In this document: positions 22,619 through 35,485 of the stretch, one piece after another
How the letters are laid out: each line of letters opens with the position of its first letter
Position numbering within the stretch: the stretch's first letter is position 1
Origin: Triglochin maritima
Taxonomy: Eukaryota; Streptophyta; Magnoliopsida; Alismatales; Juncaginaceae
Assembly (NCBI GenBank): GCA_963682175.1
Contig: OY821772.1
Location: 48,568,925 to 48,632,924, forward strand
Direction of reading: 5' to 3'
Length of the DNA stretch: 64,000 nucleotides
Program-made: the position numbers and the translations under genes
The notes under the pieces: generated by a model
Database searches by the model: none
Told to the model about the DNA's origin: nothing
What the model saw: the letters and a program-made list of their open reading frames with translations, nothing else

Positions 22619-24370
22619 TTTTAGTAAAAAACATAAAGGCTATAGCACACGAATTTCGGTAAAAACCCTCAGTTTTTTAAAATGACAATATTTATTTGTT
22701 TTTTGAGGCGTCTGATGACACGAATTGATATTATACGACAAAAATATTAAACTCAAAAGTCCGAATAGAGATTTTTTGATATTTCCTTTTTTAGTAAAAA
22801 TCCAAAGGCTATAGCACACGAATTTTGGTAAAAACCCTCCGTTTTTTAAAATGACACTATTTCTTAGTTTTTTGATGCGTCTGATGACACGAATAGATTT
22901 TATACGACGAAAATGTTAAACTCATGCGTCCGAAGAGAGATTTTTTGATATTTCTTTTTTTTAGTAAAAAACCCAAAGGGTATATATAGCACACGAATTT
23001 CGGTAAAAACCCTCGGTTTTTAAAAATGGCACTAGTCCTTTGTTTTTTGAGGCGTCTGATGACTCGAACAGATATTGTACGACGAAAATGTTAAACTCAT
23101 GTGTCCGAAGAGAGATTTTTTGATATTCCCTTTTTTAGTAAAAAACATAAAGGCTATAGCACACGAATTTCGGTAAAAACCCTCAGTTTTTTAAAATGAC
23201 AATATTTATTTGTTTTTTGAGGCGTCTGATGACCCGAATTGATATTATACGACAAAAATGTTAAACTCAAAAGTCCGAATAGAGATTTTTTGATATTTCT
23301 TTTTTTAGTAAAAAACCAAAGGCTATAGCACACGAATTTTGGTAAAAACCCTCCGTTTTTTAAAATGGCACTATTTCTTAGTTTTTTGATGCGTCTGATG
23401 ACACGAATAGATTTTATACGACGAAAATGTTAAACTCATGCGTCCGAAGAGAGATTTTTTGATATTTCTTCTTTTTAGTAAAAAACCCAAAGGGTATATA
23501 TAGCACACGAATTTCGGTAAAAACCCTCGGTTTTTAAAAATGGCACTAGTCCTTTGTTTTTTGAGGCGTCTGATGACTCGAATAGATATTGTACGACGAA
23601 AATGTTAAACTCATGCGTTCGAAGAGAGGTTTTTTGATATTTCCTTTTTTAGTAAAAAACATAAAGGCTATTATAGCACACGAATTTCGGTAAAAACCCT
23701 CAGTTTTTTAAAATGACAATATTTATTTGTTTTTTGAGGCGTCTGATGACCCGAATCGATATTATACGACAAAAATGTTAAACTCAAAAGTCCGAATAGA
23801 GATTTTTTGATATTTTCTTTTTTAGTAAAAAATCCAAGGCTATTATAACACACGAATTTCGGTAAAAACCTTCACTTTTAGAAATATCACTATTTCTTTG
23901 TTATTTTAGGCGTGTGATGACACGAATGTATATATTATACGACGAAAATGTTAAACTCAAAATTCCGAAGAGAGATTTTTTGATATTTCCTTTTTTAGTA
24001 AAAAACCCAAAGGCTATATAGCACACGAATTTCGGTAAAAAACATCAGCTTTTTAAAATGGCAATATTTATTTGTTTTTTGAGGCGTCTGATGACACGAA
24101 TTGATATTATACGACAAAAATGATAAACTCAAAAGTCCGAATAGAGATTTTTTGATATTTCCTTTTTTAGTAAAAAACGCAAAGGTTATATAGCACACGA
24201 ATTTCGGTAAAAACCTTCAGTTTTTAAAAATATCACTATTTTTTTGTTATTTTAGGCGTGTGATGACACGAATGTATATTATACGACGAAAATGTTAAAC
24301 TCAAAATTCCGAAGAGAGATTTTTTTGATATTTCCTTTTTTAGTAAAAAACATAAAGGCTATAGCACACG
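22619..24370. repeat. HOR-B copy 3, incomplete, one monomer deleted
   Basis: Colinear with copy 2 to about 23,820, apart from 1-3 bp indels (GGCTATTATAGC near 23,669; AAAAGTCC restored near 23,272). Near 23,834, AAATCCAAGGCTATTATAAC joins two monomers that in copy 2 are separated by the TTTCTTTCTTTTTTGAG monomer. One unit of about 171 bp is therefore lost. The match ends near 24,370, and the next two monomers resemble an earlier part of the unit. Confidence 0.85.
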
Positions 24371-27300
24371 AATTTCGGTAAAAACCCTCAGTTTTTTAAA
24401 ATGACAATATTTATTTGTTTTTTGAGGCGTCTGATGACCCGAATTGATATTATACGACAAAAATGTTAAACTCAAAAGTCCGAATAGAGATTTTTTGATA
24501 TTTTCTTTTTTAGTAAAAAATCCAAAGGCTATAGCACACGAATTTTGGTAAAAACTCTCAGTTTTTTAAAATGGCACTATTTCTTTCTTTTTTGAGGCGT
24601 CTGATGACACGAATCGATATTATATGATAAAAATGTTAAACTCAAAAGTCCGAATAGAGAATTTTTGATATTTCCATTTTTAGTAAAAAACCAAAGGCTA
24701 TTATAACACACGAATTTCGGTAAAAACCTTCAGTTTTTAAAAATATCACTATTTTTTTGTTATTTTAGGCGTGTGATGACACGAATGTATATTATACGAC
24801 GAAAATGTTAAACTCAAAATTCCGAAGAGAGATTTTTTTGATATTTCCTTTTTTAGTAAAAAACATAAAGGCTATAGCACACGAATTTCGGTAAAAACCC
24901 TAAGTTTTTTAAAATGACAATATTTATTTGTTTTTTGAGGCGTCTGATGACACGAATTGATATTATACGACAAAAATATTAAACTCAAAAGTCCGAATAG
25001 AGATTTTTTGATATTTCCTTTTTTAGTAAAAATCCAAAGGCTATAGCACACGAATTTTGGTAAAAACCCTCAGTTTTTTAAAATGGCACTATTTCTTAGT
25101 TTTTTGATGCGTCTGATGACACGAATGGATATTATACGACGAAAATGTTAAACTCATGCGTCCGAAGAGAGATTTTTTGATATTTCTTTTTTAGTAAAAA
25201 GCGCAAAGGTTATATAACACACGAATTTAACTAAAAATCTTCAAATTTTAGAAATATCACTATTTCTTTGTTATTTTGGGCGTGTGATGACACGAATGTA
25301 TATTATACGACGAAAATGTTAAACTCAAAAGTCCGAAGAGAGAATTTTTGATATTTCCATTTTTAGTAAAAAACCAATGGCTATAACACACGAATTTCGG
25401 TAAAAACCCTCCGTTTTTTAAAATGGCACTATTTCTTAGTTTTTTGATGCGTCTCATGACACGAATAGATTTTATACGACGAAAATGTTAAACTCATACG
25501 TCCGAAGAGAGATTTTGTTGATATTTCTTTTTTTAGTAAAAAACCCAAAGGTTATATAGCACACGAATTTCGGTAAAAACCCTTGGTTTTTAAAAATGGC
25601 ACTATTCCTTTGTTTTTTGAGGCGTCTGATGACACGAATAGATATTGTACGACGAAAATGTTAAACTCATGCGTCCGAAGAGATGTTTTTAGAAATATCA
25701 CTATTTCTTTGTTTTTTTAGGCGTGTGATGACACGAATGTATATTATACGACGAAAATATTAAACTCAAAAATCCGAAGAGAGATTTTTTGATATTCCAT
25801 TTTTTAGTAAAAAACATAAAGGCTATAGCACACGAATTTCGGTAAAAACCTTCAGTTTTTTAAAATGACAATGTTTATTTGTTTTTTGAGGCGTCTGATG
25901 AAACGAATTGATATTATACGACAAAAATGTTAAACTCAAAAGTCCGAATAGAGATTTTTTGATATTTCCTTTTTTAGTAAAAAATCCAAAGGCTATATCA
26001 CACGAATTTTGGTAAAATTCTCAGTTTTTTAAAATGGCACTATTACTTTGTTTTTGGAGGCGTCTAATGACACGAATTGATATTATACGACAAAAATGTT
26101 AAACTCAAAAGTCTGAATAGAGAATTTTTGATATTTCTATTTTTAGTAAAAAACCAAAGGCTATAACACAAAGATTATATAACACACGAATTTCAGTAAA
26201 AACCTTCAAATTTTAGAAATATCACTACTTCTTTGTTATTTTGGGCGTGTGATGACACGTATGTATATTATACGACGAAAATGTTAAACTCAAAAGTCCA
26301 AAGAGAGATTTTCTGATATTTCCTTTTTTAGTAAAGAACCCAAAGGTTGTAGCACACAAATTTCGGTAAAAACCCTGAGTTTTTTAAAATGGCAATATTT
26401 ATTTGTTTTTTGAGGCGTCTAGTGACACGAATAGATATTATACGACAAAAATGTTAAACTCAAATGTACGAATAGAGATTTTTTGATTTTCCTTTTTTAG
26501 TAGAAAACCAAAGGCTATAGCACACGAATTTTGGTAAAAACCCTCAGTTTTTTAAAATTACACTATTTCTTTGTTTTTTGAGGCGTCTGATGACACGAAT
26601 TGATATTATACGAAAAAATGTTAAACTCAAAAGTCCGAATAGAGAATTTTTGATATTTCCATTTTTAGTAAAAGACCAAAGGCTATATAACACACGAATA
26701 TCTGTAAAAACCCTCCGTTTTTTAAAATGGCACTATTTCTTAGTTTTTTGATGCGTCTGATGACACGAATAGATTTTATACGACGAAAATGTTAAACTCA
26801 TGCGTCCGAAGAGAGATTTTTTGATATTTCTTTTTTTTAGTAAATAACCCAAAGGGTATATATAGCACACGAATTTCGGTAAAAACCCTCGGTTTTTAAA
26901 AATGGCACTAGTCCTTTGTTTTTTGAGGCGTCTGATGACTCGAATAGATATTGTACGACGAAAATGTTAAACTCATGTGTCCGAAGAGAGATTTTTTGAT
27001 ATTCCCTTTTTTAGTAAAAAACATAAAGGCTAGAGCACACGAATTTCGGTAAAAACCCTCAGTTTTTTAAAATGACAATATTTATTTGTTTTTTGAGGCA
27101 TCTGATGACCCGAATTGATATTATACGACAAAAATGTTAAACTCAAAAGTCCGAATAGAGATTTTTTGATATTTCTTTTTTTAGTAAAAAACCAAAGGCT
27201 TGTAACACACGAATTTCGGTAAAAACCTTCAGTTTTTAGAAATATCACTATTTCTTTGTTATTTTCGGTGTGTGATGACACGAATTGATATTATACGACA

Positions 27301-29119
27301 AAAATGTTAAACTCAAAAGTCCGAATAGAGAATTTTTGATATTTCTATTTTTAGTAAAAAACCAAAGGCTATAACACACGAATTTCGGTAAAAACCCTCC
27401 GTTTTTTAAAATGGCACTATTTCTTAGTTTTTTGATGCGTCTGATGACACGAATAGATTTTATACGATGAAAATGTTAAACTCATGCGTCCAAAGAGATG
27501 TTTTTAGAAATATCACTATTTCTTTGTTTTTTAGGCGTATGATGACACGAATGTATATTATACGACGAAAATATTAAACTCAAAAGTCTGAAGAGAGATT
27601 TTTTGATATTTCCTTTTTTAGTAAAAAACATAAAGGCTATAGTACACGAATTTCGGTAAAACCCTCAGTTTTTTAAAATGACAATATTTATTTGTTTTTT
27701 GAGGCGTCTGATGACACGAATTGATATTATACGGCAAAAATATTAAACTCAAAAGTCCGAATAGAGATTTTTTGATATTTCCTTTTTTAGTAAAAAATCC
27801 AAAGGCTATATCACACGAATTTTGGTAAAAACTCTCAGTTTTTTAAAATGGCACTATTTCTTTGTTTTTTGAGGCGTCTGATGACACGAATTGATATTAT
27901 ACGACAAAAATGTTAAACTCAAAAGTCCGAATAGAGATTTTTTGATATTTCCTTTTTTAGTAAAAAATCCAAAGGCTATAGCACACGAATTTTGGTAAAA
28001 ACTCTCAGTTTTTGAAAATGGCACTATTTCTTTGTTTTTTGAGGCGTCTGATGACACGAATTGATATTATACGACAAAAATGTTAAACTCAAAAGTCCGA
28101 ATAGAGAATTTTTGATATTTCCATTTTTAGTAAAAAACCAAAGGCTTGTAACACACGAATTTCGGTAAAAACCTTCAGTTTTTAGAAATATCACTATTTC
28201 TTTGTTATTTTCGGTGTGTGATGACACGAATGTATATTATACGACGAAAATGTTAAACTCAAAATTCCGAAGAGAGATTTTTTGATATTTCCTTTTTTAG
28301 TAAAAAACCCAAAGGCTGCACACGAATTTCGGTAAAAACCATCAGTTTTTTAAAATGACAATATTTATTTGTTTTTTGAGGCGTCTGATGACACGAATGG
28401 ATATTATACGACGAAAATGATAAACTCAAAAGTCCGAATAGAGATTTTTTGATATTTACTTTTTTAGTAAACAACCAAAGGCTGTAGCACACGAATTTCG
28501 GTAAAACCATCAGCTTTTTAAAATGGCAATATTTATTTGTTTTTTGAGGCGTCTGATGACACGAATTGATATTATACGACAAAAATGATAAACTCAAAAG
28601 TCCGAATAGAGATTTTTTGATATTTCCTTTTTTAGTAAAAAACCAAAGGCTATAAGCACACGAATTTTGGTAAAAACCCTCAGTTTTTTAAAATGGCACT
28701 ATTTTTTGGTTTTTTGATTTGTCTGATGACACGAATGGATATTATACGACGAAAATGTTAAACTCATGCGTCCGAAGAGAGATTTTTTGATATTTCTTTT
28801 TTTAGTGAAAACGCAAAGATTATATAACACACGAATTTCAGTAAAAACCTTCAAATTTTAGAAATATCACTATTTCTTTGTTATTTTGGGTGTGTGATGA
28901 CACGAATGTATATTATACGACGAAAAGGTTAAACTAAAAAGTCCAAAGAGAGATTTTTTGATATTTCCTTTTTTAGTAAAAAACATAAAGGCTATAGCAC
29001 ACGAATTTCGGTAAAAACCCTCAGTTTTTTAAAATGACAATATTTATTTGTTTTTTGAGGCGTCTGATGACACGAATTGATATTATACGGCAAAAATGTT
29101 AAACTCAAAAGTCCGAATA
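24371..29119. repeat. Mixed satellite monomers right of HOR-B
   Basis: Same family without a long regular period. Neighbouring monomers at about 27,785-27,955 and 27,956-28,125 are nearly identical (both ATCCAAAGGCT, AACTCTCAG, GGCACTATTTC), a local doublet. Deleted short monomers occur at 25,681 and 27,496, and an odd monomer junction at 26,161-26,187. Monomers with GGTTTTTTGATTTGTC and GAAAAGGTTAAAC near 28,650-28,950 foreshadow segment C. No gene seen. Confidence 0.85.
26161..26187. repeat. Illegitimate monomer-monomer junction
   Basis: CTATAACACA is followed directly by AAGATTATATAACACACG. One monomer's CTATAACAC block is joined to the AAAGATTATATAACACAC block of another subfamily (the one seen near 28,812 and 29,326), giving two CACA blocks about 20 bp apart. 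It reads as a recombination scar at the shared ACACA. Confidence 0.7.
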
Positions 29120-29893
29120 GAGATTTTTTGATATTTCCTTTTTTAGTAAAAAACCAAAGGCTATAAGCACACAAATTTTGGTAAAAACCCTCAGTTTTTT
29201 AAAATGGCGCTATTTTTTGGTTTTTTGATATGTCTGATGGCACGAATGGATATTATAAGACGAAAATGTTAAACTCATGCGTCCGAAGAGAGATTTTTTG
29301 ATATTTATTTTTTAGTGAAAAACGCAAAGATTATATAACACACGAATTTCAGTAAAAACCTTCAAATTTTAGAAATATCACTATTTCTTTGTTATTTTGG
29401 GTGTGTGATGACACGAATGTATATTATACGACGAAAAGGTTAAACTAAAAAGTCAAAAGAGAGATTTTTTGATATTTCCTTTTTTAGTAAAAAACCCAAA
29501 CGCTATAGCACACGAATTTCGGTAAAAACCCTCAGTTTTTTAAAATGACAATATTTATTTGTTTTTTGAGGCGTCTGATGACCCGAATTGATGTTATACG
29601 ACAAAAATGTTAAGCTCAAAAGTCAGAGTAGAGATTTTTTGATATTTCCTTTTTTAGTAAAAAATCCAAAGGCTATAGCACACGAATTTTGGTAAAAACT
29701 CCTAGTTTTTGAAAATGACACTATTTCTTTGTTTTTTGAGGCGTCTGATGACACGAATTGATATTATACGACAAAAATGTGAAACTCAAAAGTCCGAATA
29801 GAGAATTTTTGATATTTCCATTTTTAGTAAAAAACCAAAGGCTTATAACACACGAATTTCGGTAAAAACCTTCAGTTTTTAGAAATATCACTA
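29120..29893. repeat. Segment C, copy 1 (774 bp)
   Basis: Carries rare variants in series: GGCGCTATTTTTTGG, GATATGTCTGATGGC, TTATAAGACG, GAAAAGGTTAAAC, CCAAACGCTATAG, GATGTTATACGAC and GTCAGAGTAGAG. The same series occurs at an offset of about 2,906 bp at 32,026. It begins and ends inside monomers. Confidence 0.9.
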
Positions 29894-29962
29894 TTTCTTT
29901 GTTATTTTAGGCGTGTGATGACACGAATGTATATTATACGACGAAAATGTTAAACTCAAAAT

Positions 29963-31855
29963 TCCGAAGAGAGATTTTTTGATATTTCTTCTTTTTAGTA
30001 AAAAACCCAAAGGGTATATATAGCACACGAATTTCGGTAAAAACCCTCGGTTTTTAAAAATGGCACTAGTCCTTTGTTTTTTGAGGCGTCTGGTGACTCG
30101 AATAGATATTGTACGACGAAAATGTTAAACTCATGCGTTCGAAGAGAGGTTTTTTGATATTTCCTTTTTTAGTAAAAAACATAAAGGCTATAGCACACGA
30201 ATTTCGGTAAAAACCCTCAGTTTTTTAAAATGACAATATTTATTTGTTTTTTGAGGCGTCTGATGACCCGAATTGATATTATACGACAAAAATGTTAAAC
30301 TCAAAAGTCCGAATAGAGATTTTTTGATATTTTCTTTTTTAGTAAAAAATCCAAAGGCTATAGCACACGAATTTTGGTAAAAACTCTCAGTTTTTTAAAA
30401 TGGCACTATTTCTTTCTTTTTTGAGACGTCTGATGACACGAATCGATATTATATGATAAAAATGTTAAACTCAAAAGTCCGAATAGAGAATTTTTGATAT
30501 TTCCATTTTTAGTAAAAAACCAAAGGCTATTATAACACACGAATTTCGGTAAAAACCTTCAGTTTTTAGAAATATCACTATTTCTTTGTTATTTTAGGCG
30601 TGTGATGACACGAATGTATATTATACGACGAAAATGTTAAACTCAAAATTCCGAAGAGAGATTTTTTGATATTTCCTTTTTTAGTAAAAAACCCAAAGGC
30701 TATATAGCACACGAATTTCGGTAAAAAACATCAGCTTTTTAAAATGGCAATATTTATTTGTTTTTTGAGGCGTCTGATGACACGAATTGATATTATACGA
30801 CAAAAATGATAAACTCAAAAGTCCGAATAGAGATTTTTTGATATTTCCTTTTTTAGTAAAAAACGCAAAGGTTATATAGCACACGAATTTCGGTAAAAAC
30901 CTTCAGTTTTTAAAAATATCACTATTTTTTTGTTATTTTAGGCGTGTGATGACACGAATGTATATTATACGACGAAAATGTTAAACTCAAAATTCCGAAG
31001 AGAGATTTTTTTGATATTTCCTTTTTTAGTAAAAAACCTAAAGGCTATAGCACACGAATTTCGGTAAAAACACTCAGTTTTTTAAAATGCCACTATTTCT
31101 TTGTTTTTTGAGGCGTATGATGATACGAATTGATATTATACGACAAAAATGTTGAACCCAAAAGTCCGAATAGAGAATTTTTGATATTTCCATTTTTAGT
31201 AAAAAACCCAAAGGGTATATATAGCACACGAATTTCGGTAAAAACCCTCGGTTTTTAAAAATGGCACTAGTCCTTTGTTTTTTGAGGCGTCTGATGACTC
31301 GAATAGATATTGTACGACGAAAATGTTAAACTCATGCGTTCGAAGAGAGGTTTTTTGATATTTCCTTTTTTAGTAAAAAACATAAAGGCTATAGCACACG
31401 AATTTCGGTAAAAACCCTCAGTTTTTTAAAATGACAATATTTATTTGTTTTTTGAGGCGTCTGATGACCCGAATTGATATTATACGACAAAAATGTTAAA
31501 CTCAAAAGTCCGAATAGAGATTTTTTGATATTTTCTTTTTTAGTAAAAAATCCAAAGGCTATAGCACACGAATTTTGGTAAAAACTCTCAGTTTTTTAAA
31601 ATGGCACTATTTCTTTCTTTTTTGAGGCGTCTGATGACACGAATCGATATTATATGATAAAAATGTTAAACTCAAAAGTCCGAATAGAGAATTTTTGATA
31701 TTTCCATTTTTAGTAAAAAACCAAAGGCTATAACACACGAATTTCGGTAAAAACCTTCAGTTTTTAGAAATATCACTATTTCTTTGTTATTTTAGGCGTG
31801 TGATGACACGAATGTATATTATACGACGAAAATGTTAAACTCAAAATTCCGAAGT
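29963..31855. repeat. Detached HOR-B segment, ~11 monomers, 1.9 kb
   Basis: Colinear with about 16,600-18,495 of HOR-B. GGCGTCTGGTGACTCG falls at 30,084 against 16,721, and the TTCTTCTTTTTAG start, the GGTATATATAGC/CACTAGTCC monomers, the CATCAGCTTTT monomer and the TATATGATAAAAATG monomer follow in the same order. A few differences are visible: TTTGTTTTTTGAGG near 30,757 for TTTGTTTATTGAGG, and AACCTAAAGG near 31,037 for AACATAAAGG. It is separated from the main HOR-B array by more than 5 kb of unrelated monomer order. Confidence 0.9.
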
Positions 31856-32025
31856 GATATTTTTTGATATTCCCTTTTTTAGTAAAAAACCCAAAGGCTA
31901 TAGCACACGAATTTCGGTAAAAACCATCAGCTTTTTAAAATGGCAATATTTATTTGTTTTTTGAGGCGTCTGATGACACGAATTGATATTATAGGACAAA
32001 AATGATAAACTCAAAAGTCCAAATA

Positions 32026-32799
32026 GAGATTTTTTGATATTTCCTTTTTTAGTAAAAAACCAAAGGCTATAAGCACACAAATTTTGGTAAAAACCCTCAG
32101 TTTTTTAAAATGGCGCTATTTTTTGGTTTTTTGATATGTCTGATGGCACGAATGGATATTATAAGACGAAAATGTTAAACTCATGCGTCCGAAGAGAGAT
32201 TTTTTGATATTTATTTTTTAGTGAAAAACGCAAAGATTATATAACACACGAATTTCAGTAAAAACCTTCAAATTTTAGAAATATCACTATTTCTTTGTTA
32301 TTTTGGGTGTGTGATGACACGAATGTATATTATACGACGAAAAGGTTAAACTAAAAAGTCAAAAGAGAGATTTTTTGATATTTCCTTTTTTAGTAAAAAA
32401 CCCAAACGCTATAGCACACGAATTTCGGTAAAAACCCTCAGTTTTCTAAAATGACAATATTTATTTGTTTTTTGAGGCGTCTGATGACCCGAATTGATGT
32501 TATACGACAAAAATGTTAAGCTCAAAAGTCAGAGTAGAGATTTTTTGATATTTCCTTTTTTAGTAAAAAATCCAAAGGCTATAGCACACGAATTTTGGTA
32601 AAAACTCCTAGTTTTTGAAAATGACACTATTTCTTTGTTTTTTGAGGCGTCTGATGACACGAATTGATATTATACGACAAAAATGTGAAACTCAAAAGTC
32701 CGAATAGAGAATTTTTGATATTTCCATTTTTAGTAAAAAACCAAAGGCTTATAACACACGAATTTCGGTAAAAACCTTCAGTTTTTAGAAATATCACTA
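32026..32799. repeat. Segment C, copy 2 (774 bp)
   Basis: Second copy of the rare-variant series of segment C. One clear difference is TTTTCTAAAATG near 32,442 for TTTTTTAAAATG. Identity stops at about 32,799, where TTATTTTCGGTGTG replaces TTATTTTAGGCGTG. With copy 1 it brackets the detached HOR-B segment. Confidence 0.9.
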
Positions 32800-32904
32800 T
32801 TTCTTTGTTATTTTCGGTGTGTGATGACACGAATGAATATTATACGACGGAAATGTTAAACTCAAAATTCCGAAGAGAGAATTTTTGATATTTCATTTTT
32901 TAGT

Positions 32905-33900
32905 AAAAAACCCAAAGGCTATAGCACACGAATTTTGGTAAAAACCATCAGTTTTTTAAAATGGCAATATTTATTTGTTTTTTGAGGCGTCTGATGACAC
33001 GAATGGATATTATACGACGAAAATGATAAACTCAAAAGTCCGAATAGAGATTTTTTGATATTTACTTTTTTAGTAAACAACCAAAGGCTATAGCACACGA
33101 ATTTTGGTAAAACCCCTCAGTTTTTTAAAATGGCACTATTTCTTTGTTTTTTGAGGCGTCTGATGACACGAATTGATATTATACGACGAAAATGTTAAAC
33201 TCAAAAGTCCGAATAGAGATTTTTTGATATTTCCAATTTTAGTAAAAAACCAAATGCTATAACACACGAATTTCGGTAAAAACCTTCAGTTTTTAGAAAT
33301 ATCACTATTTCTTTGTTATTTTAGGTGTGTGATGACACGAATTTATATTATACGACGAAAATGTTAAACTCAAAATTCCGAAGAGAGATTTTTTGATATT
33401 TCTTTTTTAGTAAAAACCCCAAAGGCTATAGCACACGAATTTTGGTAAAAACCATCAGTTTTTTAAAATGGCAATATTTATTTGTTTTTTGAGGCGTCTG
33501 ATGACACGAATGGATATTATACGACGAAAATGATAAACTCAAAAGTCCGAATAGAGATTTTTTGATATTTCATTTTTTAGTAAAAAACCAAAGGCTATAT
33601 AGCACACGAATTTTGATAAAACCCCTCAGTTTTTTAAAATGGCACTATTTCTTTGTTTTTTGAGGCGTCTGATGACACGAATTGATATTATACGACGAAA
33701 ATGTTAAACTCAAAAGTCCGAATAGAGATTTTTTAATATTTCCAATTTTAGTAAAAAACCAAAGGCTATAACACACGAATTTCGGTAAAAACCTTCAGTT
33801 TTTAGAAATATCACTATTTCTTTGTTATTTTAGGCGTGTGATGACAGGAATGTATATTATACAACGAAAATGTTAAACTCAAAAGTCCGAATAGAGATAT
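32905..33900. repeat. Trimer repeat of ~507 bp, two copies
   Basis: Three monomers recur in order at an offset of about 507 bp: one with CCATCAG and AAAATGATAAACTC, one with AACCCCTCAG and TTCCAATTTTAG, and one with TTTTTAGAAATATCAC. The ACCATCAG site is at 32,944 and 33,451. The copies differ at several sites, so this is older or less homogenised than HOR-A or HOR-B. Confidence 0.82.
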
Positions 33901-35454
33901 TTTGATATTTCCTTTTTTAGTAAAAACCAAAGGCTATTTTTGCACACGAATTTTGGTAAAAACCCTCAGTTTTTTAAAATGACACTATTTCTTAGTTTTT
34001 TGATGCGTTTGATGACACGAATGGATATTATACGACGAAAATGTTAAACTCAAAAGTCCGAATAGAGAGTTTTTGATATTTCCATTTTTAGTAAAAAAGC
34101 AAAGGCTATAACACACGAATTTCGGTAAAAACCTTCAGTTTTTAGAAATATCACTATTTCTTTGTTATTTTAGGTGTGTGATGACACGAACGTATATTAT
34201 ACGACGAAAATGTTAAACTCAAAATTCCGAAGAGAGATTTTTTGATATTTCCTTTTTTAGTAAAAAAACCAAAGGCTATAACATACGAATTTTGGTAAAA
34301 ACCCTAAGTTTTTTAAAATGGCACTATTTCTTAGTTTTTTGATGCGTCTGATGACACGAATGGATATTATACGATGAAAATGTTAAACTCATGCGTCCGA
34401 AGAGAGATTTTTTGATATTTCTTTTTTAGTAAAAACGCAAAGGTTATATAGCACACGAATTTCGGTAAAAACCCTCGGTTTTTAAAAGTGGCACTATTTC
34501 TTTGTTTTTTGAGGCGTCTGATGACACGAATAGATATTGTACGACGAAAATGTTAAACTCAAAAGTCCGAATAGAGATTTTTGATATTTCTTTTTTTAGT
34601 AAAAAACCCAAAGGCTATAGCACACGAATTTCGGTAAAAACCCTCAGTTTTTGAAAATGGCACTATTTCTTAGTTTTTTGATGCGTCTGATGACACGAAG
34701 TGATATTATACGGCGAAAATGTTAAACTCATGCGTCCGAAGAGAGATTTTTTGATAGTTCTTTTTTTAGTAAAAAACGCAAAGGTTATATAACACACGAA
34801 TTTCAGTAAAAACCTTCATATTTTAGAAATATCACTATTTCTTTGTTATTTTGGGCGTGTGATGACACGAATGTATATTATACGACGAAAATGTTAAACT
34901 CGAAAGTCCGAAGAGAGATTTTTGATATTTCCTTTTTTAGTAAAAAACTCAAAGGCTTTAGCACACGAATTTCGTTAAAAACCCTCAGTTTTTTCAAATG
35001 GCAATATTTTTTTGTTTTTTTAGGGGTCTGATGACACGAATTGATATTATACGACAAATATGTTAAACTCAAAAGTCCGAATAGAGATTTTTTGATATTT
35101 CCTTTTTTAGTAAGAAACCAAAGGCTATGTAGCACACGAATTTTGGTTGAAACCCTCAGTTTTTTAAAATGGCACTATTTATTTGTTTTTTGAGGGGTCT
35201 GATGATACGAATTGATATTATACGACAAAAATGTTAAACTCAAAAGTCCGAATAGAGATTTTTTGATATTTCTTTTTTTAGTAAAAAACCAAAGGCTATA
35301 GCACACGAATTTCGGTAAAACCCTCAGTTTTTTAAAATGGCACTATTTCTTTGTTTTTTGAGGCGTCTGATGACACGAATGTATATTATACGACGAAAAT
35401 GTTACACTCAAACTTCTGAAGAGAGATTTTTTGATATTTCCTTTTTAGTAAAAA

Positions 35455-35485
35455 AACCCAAAGGCAGTATTTCTAAATGGCAATA
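35455..35485. repeat. Truncated monomer junction
   Basis: AAACCCAAAGGC runs straight into AGTATTTCTAAATGGC. The CACACGAATTTCGGT and AAAAACCCTCAG blocks are lost, about 40 bp, with a short stretch (AGTATTTCTA) that does not match the usual landmarks. Confidence 0.75.

Larger units (their letters stand above)
14230..24370. repeat. HOR-B array: 3,422-bp 20-monomer higher-order repeat
   Basis: Markers repeat at exactly 3,422 bp: GGCGTCTGGTGACTCG at 16,721 and 20,143, and the AATATTAAACTC monomer at about 15,898 and 19,320. Counting GATGA anchors from about 15,869 to 19,290 gives 20 monomers. Two full copies (15,775-19,196 and 19,197-22,618) are nearly identical. A partial copy lies to the left and a rearranged one to the right. 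Diagnostic monomers include the GGGTATATATAGC/CACTAGTCC pair, the TTTCTTTCTTTTTTGAG monomer with TATATGATAAAAATG, and the CATCAGCTTTTTAAA monomer. Confidence 0.94.
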
